Source of the DNA: an uncultured Prevotellaceae bacterium
GTDB taxonomy: Bacteria > Bacteroidota > Bacteroidia > Bacteroidales > Bacteroidaceae
DNA length: 14,755 bases
Assembly: GCA_947176655.1 (NCBI GenBank)
Contig: CAMWRK010000025.1
Location: 1 to 14,755, forward strand
Direction: 5' to 3'
Position numbers and translations under genes: made by a program. How positions within the stretch are numbered: position 1 is the stretch's first letter; each line of letters opens with the position of its first letter. Below, one piece after another: positions 1-8,352 of the stretch. The notes beneath the pieces were generated by a model. The model did no database searches. It was not told where the DNA came from and saw only the letters and a program-made list of their open reading frames with translations.

Positions 1-251
1 CGTCTGTATAGTACAATAACATGTTATAATACAATGACATACATGGAGACAATATCAGCGATTGAAAATACCGCCAGCCCTGAACCTGCACACAGGCCGC
101 AGTATCTTATCCCATCGCACACTCAAGGAGCAACCCTTACACTGGAAACATTGGTCAAAGTGTGTCTGTCGCCTTTTCAAGTGTAGTGATTTTTCTATAG
201 TGTGGAATAGGGATAATGAAATACTAATTTGCTACTGAACTGTCCATTGCC
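1..251. other. Upstream intergenic region, no supported gene
   Basis: I see no convincing gene here. Frame +1 is open from base 1 to a TAG at 184-186, but its composition does not look protein-like. On the minus strand a 58-codon open frame (231 down to 55) has no ATG and carries a CFQCKGC cluster; it resembles no family I recognise. A perfect 12-base palindrome, ATAACATGTTAT, lies at 16-27. The stretch may hold the tail or leader of a gene outside the window or a decayed element. Confidence 0.5.
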
Positions 252-282
252 TTGGCATAATTAAGTTTTTTGACTAACTTTG
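252..282 (+). promoter_or_regulatory. Bacteroidetes-type promoter of mutS
   Basis: TTG at 252-254 and TAACTTTG at 275-282 are separated by 20 bases, matching the known Bacteroidetes sigma-ABfr pattern (-33 TTTG/TTG, about 19-20 bases, -7 TAnnTTTG). The start of transcription would fall near 289, giving a leader of about 26 bases before the mutS ATG at 316. Inferred from sequence match only. Confidence 0.65.
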
Positions 283-315
283 CATCAGTATTCACTCTGA
301 AATCACATACATGGC

Positions 316-2934
316 ATGGCAAAAGAGGCACTGACACCGATGATGAAACAGTTCTACGACTTGAAAGAGAAACACCCTGAGTGTGTGCTTCTGTTCAGGT
401 GCGGTGACTTCTACGAAACATACGGAGAGGATGCTGTTGTGGCAGCCGGCATACTGGGAATAACGCTGACCAAAAGGAACAACGGTGCCGGAGGTACAGG
501 ACAGCTGGAAATGGCCGGATTCCCGTACCATGCCCTGGACACATACCTGCCGCGACTGGTACGCGCCGGAAGACGTGTTGCCATCTGCGACCAACTGGAA
601 GACCCCAAACTGGCAAAAAAGCTGGTGAAACGAGGGATAACCGAACTTGTCACACCTGGCGTGGCCATGCAGGACAATGTACTTTCGTGCAAGGAAAACA
701 ACTTTCTGGCTGCCGTACACTTCGGTAAAGGCGTATGCGGTGTGGCATTCCTGGACATATCCACAGGTGAATTTCTGACCAGCGAGGGCAGCATATCGCA
801 TGTCACGTCCCTGCTGTCCAATTTCTCTCCGAAAGAGGTTCTGTATGAACGCGGCAAGGGGGAGCTGTTCCGTTCCTCGTTTCTGGAGAAATACATCACT
901 TTCGAGATGGAGGACTGGGTCTTCAACGAGCAGACGGCCAGGGGAAAGCTGCTCAAACATTTCGGCGTAAAGAACCTGAAAGGATATGGCATCGAACACC
1001 TGAAGACAGGTACTGTGGCCTGCGGAGCAATAATGCAGTATCTCGAAAATACACAGCACACGCAACTGGGACATATAAGACAGGTGGCACGCATAGAGGA
1101 GGACAGATATGTGCATCTGGACAATTTCACAATGCGTTCCCTTGAACTTCTGCGCCCGATGAGCCACGACGGCAAATCGCTCATGGACATAATAGGACGT
1201 ACCACCACCCCGATGGGGGCACGCCTGCTGAGCAGATGGATGGTGTTTCCGCTGAAAGACCCCAAGGCCATAAACAGACGTCTGGATGTTGTGGAATATT
1301 TCTTCCGCGACATAGAGACAAGGGATATTGTGGGCGAGCAGCTGCAATACATTGGCGATATGGAGAGAATCATTTCGCGTATAAGCACAGGACGTGTCTC
1401 TCCGCGTGATCTGCATACCCTGACAACGGCACTGTTGGCTCTCCAGCCCATACATGCCGCCCTCGTAAATTCCGATTCGCCGGTTCTAAAGGAAATAGGA
1501 GAAAAAATAGACCTGTGCGACGAGATGCGCGAAAGACTCCGGAACACGATAGCGCCGGACGCACCGTTGCTCTTGACCAAAGGCGGTGTCATTGCCAACG
1601 GAGTAAACGACGAACTGGACGAACTGCGTTCGCTGGCCACAGGAGGCAAAGACTATCTGTTGCGGCTGCAGCAGCGGGAAGCGGAAAGGACAGGCATACA
1701 GAGCCTGAAGATCGGCTACAACAATGTCTTCGGCTACTATCTGGAAGTACGCAATACATATAGGGAACTGGTGCCGCAGGAGTGGATAAGGAAACAGACC
1801 CTCGTATCAGCCGAGAGATACATCACACAGGAACTTAAGGAATACGAAGAAAAGATAGTCAGTGCAGAGGAACGCATACTGGCACTGGAAAACAAACTGT
1901 TCTCGGAACTGGTTGTCTGGTGCTCCGGATTCATTCCATCAATACAAACGGATGCCATGCTGGTAGCAAGACTAGACTGCCTGATGAGTTTTGCCATACT
2001 GGCGCGCGAGAACAGATACATACGTCCCGTCGTGGACGATTCCACGGAACTGGACATACGCCAGGGACGCCACCCCGTAATAGAGACGCAACTGCCTGTC
2101 GGGGAACACTACGTTCCGAACAATGTGCATCTGGACACGGAGAAACAGCAGATTGTCATCATCACCGGTCCCAACATGGCAGGTAAGAGTGCCTTGCTCA
2201 GACAGACGGCACTCATAACGCTGATGGCACAGATGGGCAGCTTTGTCCCGGCGGATAGCGCACACATCGGATATGTGGACAAGATATTCACCCGTGTAGG
2301 TGCAAGCGACAACATCTCCCTCGGCGAATCCACATTCATGGTGGAGATGAACGAAGCCGCATCAATACTGAACAACCTATCGGAACGCTCGCTGATTCTT
2401 TTTGACGAACTTGGACGCGGAACCAGCACATACGACGGCATAAGCATCGCATGGAGCATAGTGGAATATATCCATGAGAACCACAAGGGCAGGGCGCGCA
2501 CACTTTTTGCCACACACTACCATGAACTTAACGAAATGGAGAAATCCTTCCCGCGCATCCATAACTATAATGTCAGCGTTCTGGAAAGGGACGGAAGTAT
2601 CATATTCCTCAGGAAACTGGAACCTGGCGGCTCGGCACATTCCTTCGGCATACACGTGGCACGGCTTGCCGGCATGCCGCACAGCATAGTGGAACGTGCC
2701 GAGACCGTACTGCGGCAGCTGGAACAGGAGAAAAACCATGAAGGCGTCGGCAAGGGAATAGCTGCCGGAAGCAGAAAAGACAACGACACAGGAACACAGC
2801 TGAGCTTCTTCCAGTTGGACGACCCTATCCTAGAGGACATACGTCAGCAGCTTCTGCATCTGGACATCAACAGCCTGACACCGCTCGAAGCCCTCAACAA
2901 ACTCAACGACATAAAACGGCTGGTGGATGGGTGA
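316..2934 (+). CDS. mutS: DNA mismatch repair protein MutS
   Basis: MutS recognises base mismatches and small loops after replication and, with ATP, recruits MutL to start repair. The 872-residue protein has the usual MutS length. The mismatch-reading motif F-x-E is seen as GDFYE (F32, E34). The Walker A loop GPNMAGKS spans 618-625, Walker B LILFDE 693-698, followed by GRGTSTYDG, and the ATPase signature FATHYHELNEME lies after it. A likely beta-clamp binding motif QLSFF is at 828-832 near the C-terminus. The chosen ATG at 316 gives MAKEALTPMMKQF, fitting Bacteroidales homologues; an ATG at 311 is in another frame and stops at once. The gene has its own promoter at 252-282 and is followed after 46 bases by the methyltransferase gene on the same strand. 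No defect is visible. Confidence 0.98.
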   Translation: MAKEALTPMMKQFYDLKEKHPECVLLFRCGDFYETYGEDAVVAAGILGITLTKRNNGAGGTGQLEMAGFPYHALDTYLPRLVRAGRRVAICDQLEDPKLAKKLVKRGITELVTPGVAMQDNVLSCKENNFLAAVHFGKGVCGVAFLDISTGEFLTSEGSISHVTSLLSNFSPKEVLYERGKGELFRSSFLEKYITFEMEDWVFNEQTARGKLLKHFGVKNLKGYGIEHLKTGTVACGAIMQYLENTQHTQLGHIRQVARIEEDRYVHLDNFTMRSLELLRPMSHDGKSLMDIIGRTTTPMGARLLSRWMVFPLKDPKAINRRLDVVEYFFRDIETRDIVGEQLQYIGDMERIISRISTGRVSPRDLHTLTTALLALQPIHAALVNSDSPVLKEIGEKIDLCDEMRERLRNTIAPDAPLLLTKGGVIANGVNDELDELRSLATGGKDYLLRLQQREAERTGIQSLKIGYNNVFGYYLEVRNTYRELVPQEWIRKQTLVSAERYITQELKEYEEKIVSAEERILALENKLFSELVVWCSGFIPSIQTDAMLVARLDCLMSFAILARENRYIRPVVDDSTELDIRQGRHPVIETQLPVGEHYVPNNVHLDTEKQQIVIITGPNMAGKSALLRQTALITLMAQMGSFVPADSAHIGYVDKIFTRVGASDNISLGESTFMVEMNEAASILNNLSERSLILFDELGRGTSTYDGISIAWSIVEYIHENHKGRARTLFATHYHELNEMEKSFPRIHNYNVSVLERDGSIIFLRKLEPGGSAHSFGIHVARLAGMPHSIVERAETVLRQLEQEKNHEGVGKGIAAGSRKDNDTGTQLSFFQLDDPILEDIRQQLLHLDINSLTPLEALNKLNDIKRLVDG

Positions 2935-2980
2935 GGACAGGAACTCCTGATAATTATAATTGTAATCATTTCTTTTGACA

Positions 2981-4276
2981 ATGGCAAAAAAGGCAACCAT
3001 ACAAGACATTAGATTAGTTGATTTCCCGACCGAAACAGATGGACAAAATGGGATAAGAATATATGACGAAAGCAGCAGGGAGAACCAACTTGCCGTACTT
3101 AGTCATTATCTGCACAATAACGGTTGCATAGGACAGAAGAATGAAAAAGAAGTGATATGTGCCATTCGCGAATTTCTGGATCAAAAGCAAGACAATACAA
3201 AAGACATCACAAACAACGATATTGCAGTAATTGCGGAAAATGCTGCCGAATACAATATGTTCTCGGAGTTCTTCAACATACCGTTTCCTGACCCTAAAGA
3301 ACCTAAATTCACTTTCATAGATTTGTTCGCCGGCATGGGCGGATTCCGATTGGCCATGCAGGCACAAGGAGGCAAATGCGTTTTCTCTTCGGAGTGGAAT
3401 AAATATGCCCAAAAGACCTATCTGGCAAACTTTGGAGAAATGCCTTTTGGTGACATCACAAAAGAAAGTACCAAAAGGTATATACCGAACACTTTTGACG
3501 TGCTTTGCGCCGGTTTTCCATGCCAGCCCTTTTCTATTGCTGGTGTTTCCAAGAAAAAAAGCCTTGGACGTGAAACCGGATTCAAGGACAAAACACAAGG
3601 AACATTATTTTTTGATGTGGCGGATATAATCAACCGTCACCGACCGAAAGCATTCTTTTTGGAAAATGTAAAGAATTTAATGTCGCACGACAAAGGTAAC
3701 ACGTTTAATGTAATCAAAGAAACATTAGAGGAATTACGCTATTCACTACACTACCTTGTCATGGATGGGAAAACCTATGTTCCGCAACATAGAGAACGTA
3801 TTATGATAGTAGGCTTCAATCGCGACATCTTTTGCGGAAATGAAGATTTCTCTTTCCCTGAACAGAAGCAATCTACCAGAAGTATAAAAGAAATACTTGA
3901 CCCGGATGTTGACATAAAATACACTTTGAGCGATAAACTGTGGAACTATCTACAGAATTACGCAGAGAAGCACCGTGCCAAGGGAAATGGATTCGGATTC
4001 GGGATAGTAGATCTCAACGGTATCTCGCGTACACTAAGCGCCAGATACTATAAAGATGGTTCAGAAATACTTATCCCACAGGGTGATGGCAAAAACCCTC
4101 GAAAGTTGTCTCCTCGCGAATGCGCCAGACTAATGGGGTATCCCGATGAATACCGCCTTAAGCAGGTTTCGGATGTACAGGCATACAGACAATGCGGCAA
4201 TTCTGTTGTCGTTCCACTTATTACGGCAGTCTCCGAACAACTAATTAATTCCATGCTAAACCACAATCTGACATGA
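2981..4276 (+). CDS. DNA (cytosine-5)-methyltransferase, Dcm/EcoRII type (predicted CCWGG)
   Basis: Transfers a methyl group from S-adenosylmethionine to C5 of cytosine, protecting host DNA from the adjacent endonuclease. The 431-residue protein shows the m5C-methyltransferase motifs in order: FIDLFAGMGG (112-121, AdoMet binding), GFPCQPFS with catalytic C181, ENVKN (ENV 228-230), QHRERI (269-274), a target-recognition region with TLSARYYKDG (351-360) that is nearly the same in E. coli Dcm, LSPRECARLMG, and QCGNSVVVP (404-412). Similarity to Dcm also covers GVSKKKSLGR and TQGTLFFDV. The first ~105 residues lie outside the catalytic core and do not look like the Dcm N-terminus. I chose ATG 2981; an in-frame TTG at 2975 is a weaker alternative. 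The stop overlaps the nuclease start (ATGA). The gene is AT-richer than mutS, which suggests transfer. CCWGG specificity is inferred from the Dcm-like recognition region and the EcoRII-like partner. Confidence 0.95.
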   Translation: MAKKATIQDIRLVDFPTETDGQNGIRIYDESSRENQLAVLSHYLHNNGCIGQKNEKEVICAIREFLDQKQDNTKDITNNDIAVIAENAAEYNMFSEFFNIPFPDPKEPKFTFIDLFAGMGGFRLAMQAQGGKCVFSSEWNKYAQKTYLANFGEMPFGDITKESTKRYIPNTFDVLCAGFPCQPFSIAGVSKKKSLGRETGFKDKTQGTLFFDVADIINRHRPKAFFLENVKNLMSHDKGNTFNVIKETLEELRYSLHYLVMDGKTYVPQHRERIMIVGFNRDIFCGNEDFSFPEQKQSTRSIKEILDPDVDIKYTLSDKLWNYLQNYAEKHRAKGNGFGFGIVDLNGISRTLSARYYKDGSEILIPQGDGKNPRKLSPRECARLMGYPDEYRLKQVSDVQAYRQCGNSVVVPLITAVSEQLINSMLNHNLT

Positions 4277-5472
4277 ATGAAATACTGAATCATGCAATAA
4301 CCCAAGTTCAAAACTCCAAACGCGCATTTTGTCGTTTCATTACAGCAAACGATACTGGCAAAAACGGATCGCACCAATACGGCTTCTATATACCGAAGTG
4401 TGCTGCATCGTTACTGTTTGACATCCCAATAACTAAAGGCGAAAACAAGGACAAGACCGTAGAGATAAAATGGCAAAACGATTTTATCACAAAAAGCCGT
4501 TTTATATATTACGGACAAGGCACTCGCAATGAATACAGAATAACTCGTTTCGGTAAAAACTTCCCTTTCCTTGATGAAAACAATGTTGGCGACTTGCTTA
4601 TTATTGCACAAGAAAGCGAGACATATTATCACGGCTTTGTATTAAGCGCAGACCAAGACATTGACGATTTTATGGCATGTTTCAATCTCTCTCCAGAAAT
4701 GACCAACCAACTGATTAATGTCAATCAAAATAACACACATCAAAAACTATTCGAGGAAGATATACAAAAGCTTGTCGCTACATATACTGATTTTCCTGAA
4801 ACACGCCAGATGGCCAAGCTTGCCAGAGAGATATACAATAAAACCCACAATGTTACAAACAAAGAAATATGCAATACTCCAGATGAACAATTATTAAAAT
4901 GGATTGATACAGAATATAAATTGTTCCGCAGTTTTGAAGAAAGAATCTATGCACCTGTCTACAGTGTTCCATTTTCTAACTGCGAAGAGTTAATAAAGTT
5001 CGCCAACAGCATCCTTAACCGACGCAAATCACGTGCTGGAAAATCATTAGAACACCATCTTGCCAGTATTTTCACTACAACAGAAATAGAGTTTGAAGAA
5101 CAGGCCGTTACAGAAGACAACAAAAGACCTGACTTCTTGTTCCCGAATGGAAATGCTTATCACAACATGTTGTTTCCGGCAGACAATCTGGTATTTCTTG
5201 GAGCAAAGACTACATGTAAAGACCGTTGGCGACAAATTCTAAATGAAGCAAATCGAATTGAGGCCAAATACTTGTTTACACTACAACAAGGCATTTCCAA
5301 GAACCAACTAATGGAAATGAGACACGAACATATAAAGCTTGTTGTCCCATCCGCTTACCTGACATCATTTGATAAAGAGTTTCAGCCAGAAATAGAAACT
5401 TTGTCTTCATTCATAGAAATGGTCAAAATGAAACAAAGCAATCTGCCGATATATTCCCATAGTAGTATCTAA
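4273..5472 (+). CDS. Type IIE restriction endonuclease, EcoRII family
   Basis: Cuts unmethylated DNA, predicted at CCWGG. The 399 residues align along the whole length with EcoRII (about 400 residues). The N-terminal effector DNA-binding domain has TANDTGKNGSHQYGFYIP (24-41) and TRNEYRITRFG (84-94), close to the equivalent EcoRII stretches. The C-terminal nuclease domain has NRRKSRAGKSLE (249-260), RPDFLFP (D287), NAYH (Y296) and AKTTCKDRWRQILNEA (K312); D287, Y296 and K312 correspond to catalytic positions of the EcoRII PD-(D/E)xK-like fold. EcoRII needs binding of a second site as effector (type IIE), and the preserved N-terminal domain suggests the same here. The ATG overlaps the methyltransferase TGA by 4 bases, so the two are translationally coupled. 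The reading frame is intact and AT-rich like its partner. Confidence 0.95.
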   Translation: MNEILNHAITQVQNSKRAFCRFITANDTGKNGSHQYGFYIPKCAASLLFDIPITKGENKDKTVEIKWQNDFITKSRFIYYGQGTRNEYRITRFGKNFPFLDENNVGDLLIIAQESETYYHGFVLSADQDIDDFMACFNLSPEMTNQLINVNQNNTHQKLFEEDIQKLVATYTDFPETRQMAKLAREIYNKTHNVTNKEICNTPDEQLLKWIDTEYKLFRSFEERIYAPVYSVPFSNCEELIKFANSILNRRKSRAGKSLEHHLASIFTTTEIEFEEQAVTEDNKRPDFLFPNGNAYHNMLFPADNLVFLGAKTTCKDRWRQILNEANRIEAKYLFTLQQGISKNQLMEMRHEHIKLVVPSAYLTSFDKEFQPEIETLSSFIEMVKMKQSNLPIYSHSSI

Positions 5473-5476
5473 AATT

Positions 5477-5522
5477 ACATTCCAGCAGAATACTGTTCTC
5501 ATGCAATACACTACTGGAATGT
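5477..5522. terminator. Inverted repeat between convergent genes, possible bidirectional terminator
   Basis: ACATTCCAGCAG (5477-5488) can pair with CTACTGGAATGT (5511-5522) over 12 positions, with one G-U type pair and a 22-base loop. It starts 5 bases after the endonuclease stop and lies about 80 bases beyond the stop of the minus-strand operon. T-runs on either side are short (CTTTT after it on the plus strand, AATTTT on the minus strand), so this is a weak intrinsic terminator at best. A second small repeat, GGTTG...CAACC, lies at 5548-5567. Confidence 0.45.
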
Positions 5523-5602
5523 GCTTTTAGGGGGCATTATACTGGTCGGTTGTCTTTCTATGCAACCCCAAGTTTAATAAATGGCCATATAATCAAAAAC
5601 AT

Positions 5603-6856
5603 TCACTTATTTTCCTCTATGACAAAAAGCTTGTCGCTGCGGCGCACCTTGCGTGGAACCGCAATGCTGATGTGCTGTCCTTTCTGTGCAACATCAACAG
5701 GTTTAAGGTCATAACGTATCTCGTCTGCCGTACAATACAAGGCTCCTGTTGTAGGACCGGTGATGAGGATCTTGGCTCCGCGATTGAGAAGGCAAGCTTC
5801 TATTTTGAACTCGGCAACGCCAAGTTTGGAATAGTATCGGATAGTCTTTCCACAATAGACCTTTTTTTCGGTGGCGGCACTGCCAGGAACGTCATTCCAT
5901 TCTCCGAGAGTCTGCCCCTGATAATATCCGTCCCAGAAACCACGGTTGAACACTGCGGCAAGCCTGCAGTCCAGTTCGTCCTTCTTTTCTTCTGTGAATG
6001 TGCCGTCAAGAACGGCATTTATGGCTTCGTTGTAACACGATACCACAGTATCCACATATTCGGGACCGCGTGCACGGCCTTCTATCTTGAAGACGCGGAC
6101 ACCAGCCTGCATCATCCTGTCCATGAAGCGCAGTGTCTTCAAGTCCTTGGGCGACATGATATATTTGTTGTCTATATCCAGTTCGGTGCCTGTCTCACGG
6201 TCGCGCACAGTGTAGCTTCTGCGGCACAGCTGCATGCACTCGCCGCGATTGGCGGAACGCCCCACGTTGTTGAGCGAGAGATAACACTTGCCGCTGACAG
6301 CCATACACAATGCACCGTGGCAGAACATCTCTATGCGTATGAGGTTGCCGCCAGGACCGCAGATGTTCTCCTTCACTATCTGCCTGTGTATATCGCTCAC
6401 CTGCTCCATGTTCAGCTCGCGGGCAAGAACTACGACATCGGCAAAACGGGCATAGAAGCGCAAAGACTCTATATTGGATATATTAAGCTGTGTGGAGAGA
6501 TGAACCTCCTGCCCTATCTCGTTGCAATACGACATCACAGCTATGTCACTGGCTATGACGGCACTTATCTCAGCGTCACGGGCGGCATCCAGTATCTGCC
6601 GCATGAGTGGAAGATCCTCGCCGTAGATGATGGTGTTTACGGTAAGATAACTTTTTACCCCGCATATCCTGCACTCGCGGGCTATACTCTTGAGGTCGTC
6701 TATAGTGAATGCCGAGGCAGAGTGTGCCCTCATGTTCAGGTTCTCTATACCGAAATATATGCTGTCCGCCCCGGCACGCAATGCCGCGGCAAAAGACTCT
6801 CTGGAGCCGACAGGAGCCATTATTTCGAAATCATTGCGATTCATCATTCCTTCCAT
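5603..6856 (-). CDS. U32-family protein (TrhP/RlhA-like RNA hydroxylation factor)
   Basis: U32 proteins were named as peptidases, but characterised bacterial members (TrhP/YegQ, RlhA/YdcP) are needed for hydroxylation of tRNA wobble uridine or 23S rRNA cytidine. With the start at 6856 the protein has 417 residues. The U32 signature is clear: IEMFCHGALCMAVSGKCYLS (175-194). C184, C191, C207 and C211 (GECMQLC) fit the four-cysteine iron-sulfur binding set of the family. The N-terminus has the barrel start EIMAPVGS and HLSTQLN. I prefer ATG 6856 or ATG 6844; an in-frame GTG at 6916 would overlap dus by 8 bases but adds 20 residues lacking family character. It is the last gene of the operon, 52 bases after dus, which supports an RNA-modification role. 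Whether it is the TrhP or RlhA type I cannot tell. Confidence 0.9.
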   Translation of the reverse strand: MEGMMNRNDFEIMAPVGSRESFAAALRAGADSIYFGIENLNMRAHSASAFTIDDLKSIARECRICGVKSYLTVNTIIYGEDLPLMRQILDAARDAEISAVIASDIAVMSYCNEIGQEVHLSTQLNISNIESLRFYARFADVVVLARELNMEQVSDIHRQIVKENICGPGGNLIRIEMFCHGALCMAVSGKCYLSLNNVGRSANRGECMQLCRRSYTVRDRETGTELDIDNKYIMSPKDLKTLRFMDRMMQAGVRVFKIEGRARGPEYVDTVVSCYNEAINAVLDGTFTEEKKDELDCRLAAVFNRGFWDGYYQGQTLGEWNDVPGSAATEKKVYCGKTIRYYSKLGVAEFKIEACLLNRGAKILITGPTTGALYCTADEIRYDLKPVDVAQKGQHISIAVPRKVRRSDKLFVIEENK

Positions 6857-6908
6857 TATAAATATTTTCAGATTCTGTCTTCCTTTGGCGTAACGGACAT
6901 AAAAAGCA

Positions 6909-7910
6909 TCATTCACACATTCTGTCTATGGAGATCATCTCCTTAGCCTCGTCTATTATTGCAAACAGTTCCCCCACCGTTTCGGCACGAAGCATGCGTA
7001 CACGCGTTTCGCGGAAATTAGGTATTCCCTTGAACACCGGCGAGGCAGCAAGATGACGCCTCACATGCAGTATGCCGCGATACTCGTCTATGCGCTCCAC
7101 CGAGGTGATGACCTGCCGCTTCAGCGTGTCTATCTTCTCGTCGACAGTAAGTTCCATGCCCTGCAACTCGCGGAATATCCATGGCCGTCCGAATGTGGCG
7201 CGCCCCACCATCACGGCATCCACTCCATATCTGTCAAAACATTCGCGCACTCGCTCCCCCGTGCATATATCTCCATTGCCGATAACTGGAATACGCATGC
7301 GCGGATTCCTTTTCACCTCTCCTATCAGCGTCCAGTCCGCCTCACCCTGATACATCTGCGCACGGGTACGTCCGTGAATGGTCACGGCCTGTACCCCAAC
7401 GTCCTGCAAGCGCTCGGCCAGATCCACGATAAACGGTGTGCCGTCAGGCAGATAAAGACTCTTTTCGTCCCATCCGAGACGTGTCTTTACAGTGACCGGA
7501 GTGCCTGGAACGGCATCCGCCACAGCCTTGGTAATGTCAAGAAGCAGGGGGACATTCTGCAACATGCCGCTGCCAGCTCCCTTGCCGGCTACCTTTCTTA
7601 CGGGACAACCGAAGTTGAGATCAAGGATGTCCGGTCGTGCCTGCTCCACAACGATACGGGCGGCCTCTCGCATGGAGTCCACATCCTTGCCGTAAATCTG
7701 TACGGCCACCGGACGTTCGTCATCACACACCTGCAATTTCGCAAGGCTCTTGTTGACCATGCGTATAAGCGCATCCGAACTGACAAACTCGGAATACACC
7801 ATAGCGGCTCCCATCTGCTTGCACAGCAGACGAAAGCCAATGTCCGTCACATCCTCCATGGGAGCCAGAAAGACAGGCTCGTGACCGAGATCGATGTTTC
7901 CTATCCTCAT
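6909..7910 (-). CDS. dus: tRNA-dihydrouridine synthase (Dus family)
   Basis: An FMN enzyme that reduces specific uridines in tRNA to dihydrouridine using NADPH. The 333 residues show the Dus TIM barrel: LAPMEDVTD (15-23, FMN binding), QIYG (71-74), DLNFGCPVRKV with catalytic C102, VKTRLGW (K142), IHGRTRAQMYQG (H179), PVIGNGDI (209-215) and VMVGRATFGRPWIF (233-246, phosphate binding). The overall pattern is closest to DusB-like bacterial enzymes, although the subtype is not certain. The ATG directly follows the TGA of sufE with no gap, a strong sign of coupled translation. The U32 gene follows. Confidence 0.96.
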   Translation of the reverse strand: MRIGNIDLGHEPVFLAPMEDVTDIGFRLLCKQMGAAMVYSEFVSSDALIRMVNKSLAKLQVCDDERPVAVQIYGKDVDSMREAARIVVEQARPDILDLNFGCPVRKVAGKGAGSGMLQNVPLLLDITKAVADAVPGTPVTVKTRLGWDEKSLYLPDGTPFIVDLAERLQDVGVQAVTIHGRTRAQMYQGEADWTLIGEVKRNPRMRIPVIGNGDICTGERVRECFDRYGVDAVMVGRATFGRPWIFRELQGMELTVDEKIDTLKRQVITSVERIDEYRGILHVRRHLAASPVFKGIPNFRETRVRMLRAETVGELFAIIDEAKEMISIDRMCE

Positions 7911-8336
7911 TCAGGCACCGGCTTTCTGACTGAAGACCAAGGCGTACATTTTCATCTGCTTGAGCATGGCCAGCAATCCGTTGGAACGTGTCGGCGAGAG
8001 ATGCTCGGTAAGCCCTATCCTGTCTATGAAGTACAGGTCGGAAGAAAGTATGTCCTGTGGTGTCTGACCGTCAAAGACACGCACCAGCAGGGCAACAATG
8101 CCTTTGACTATCAGTGCATCGCTCTCTGCCTGGAAACGGACTTTACCGTCCACCATATCGGCCTGAAGCCATACGCGGCTCTGACATCCGTCTATGAGGT
8201 TCTGCTCCGTCTTGTACTCCGCAGGCAAGGCAGGCTGTTCGCCGCCCATGTCTATGAGTAGCTGGTAGCGATCCATCCAGTCGTCAAAATCCTGGAACTC
8301 TTCTATTATCTCGTCCTGTATCTCGTTTATCGTCAT
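7911..8336 (-). CDS. sufE: SufE-like cysteine desulfurase sulfur acceptor
   Basis: SufE accepts persulfide sulfur from a cysteine desulfurase such as SufS and passes it to the Suf scaffold for iron-sulfur cluster assembly. The 141-residue protein has the expected size, and its active cysteine is in LIDGCQSRVW at C51, the same position as in E. coli SufE. The start is ATG 8336, giving MTINEIQDEIIEEF; an upstream in-frame extension to 8408 runs back into the preceding gene and lacks family character. No sufS, sufB, sufC or sufD is in the window. It lies 16 bases after the glutaminyl cyclase stop and abuts dus. Confidence 0.95.
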   Translation of the reverse strand: MTINEIQDEIIEEFQDFDDWMDRYQLLIDMGGEQPALPAEYKTEQNLIDGCQSRVWLQADMVDGKVRFQAESDALIVKGIVALLVRVFDGQTPQDILSSDLYFIDRIGLTEHLSPTRSNGLLAMLKQMKMYALVFSQKAGA

Positions 8337-8352
8337 AACTTTATGTTTTATG

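Noticed and set aside
37..314. Repeated 10-mer ACATACATGG at 37-46 and 305-314
   Set aside because: A single short match in an AT-rich leader is easily due to chance and no longer repeat surrounds it.
292..1455. 387-codon open frame antisense to mutS
   Set aside because: It has no family features and lies wholly over a well-supported gene; the biased codon use of the host leaves few stops on the opposite strand.
2935..5602. Mobile element ends around the restriction cassette
   Set aside because: I found no terminal inverted repeats, target duplications, tRNA or integrase at the borders.
6857..6916. N-terminal extension of the U32 protein from GTG 6916
   Set aside because: It overlaps dus and adds residues without family similarity; ATG 6856 or 6844 fits the U32 start better.
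5672..6946. 424-codon plus-strand open frame over the U32 gene
   Set aside because: It is antisense to a protein with a clear U32 signature and shows no recognisable domain.
7053..8261. 402-codon plus-strand open frame over dus and sufE
   Set aside because: It spans two well-supported minus-strand genes and has no coherent domain; a shadow of codon bias.
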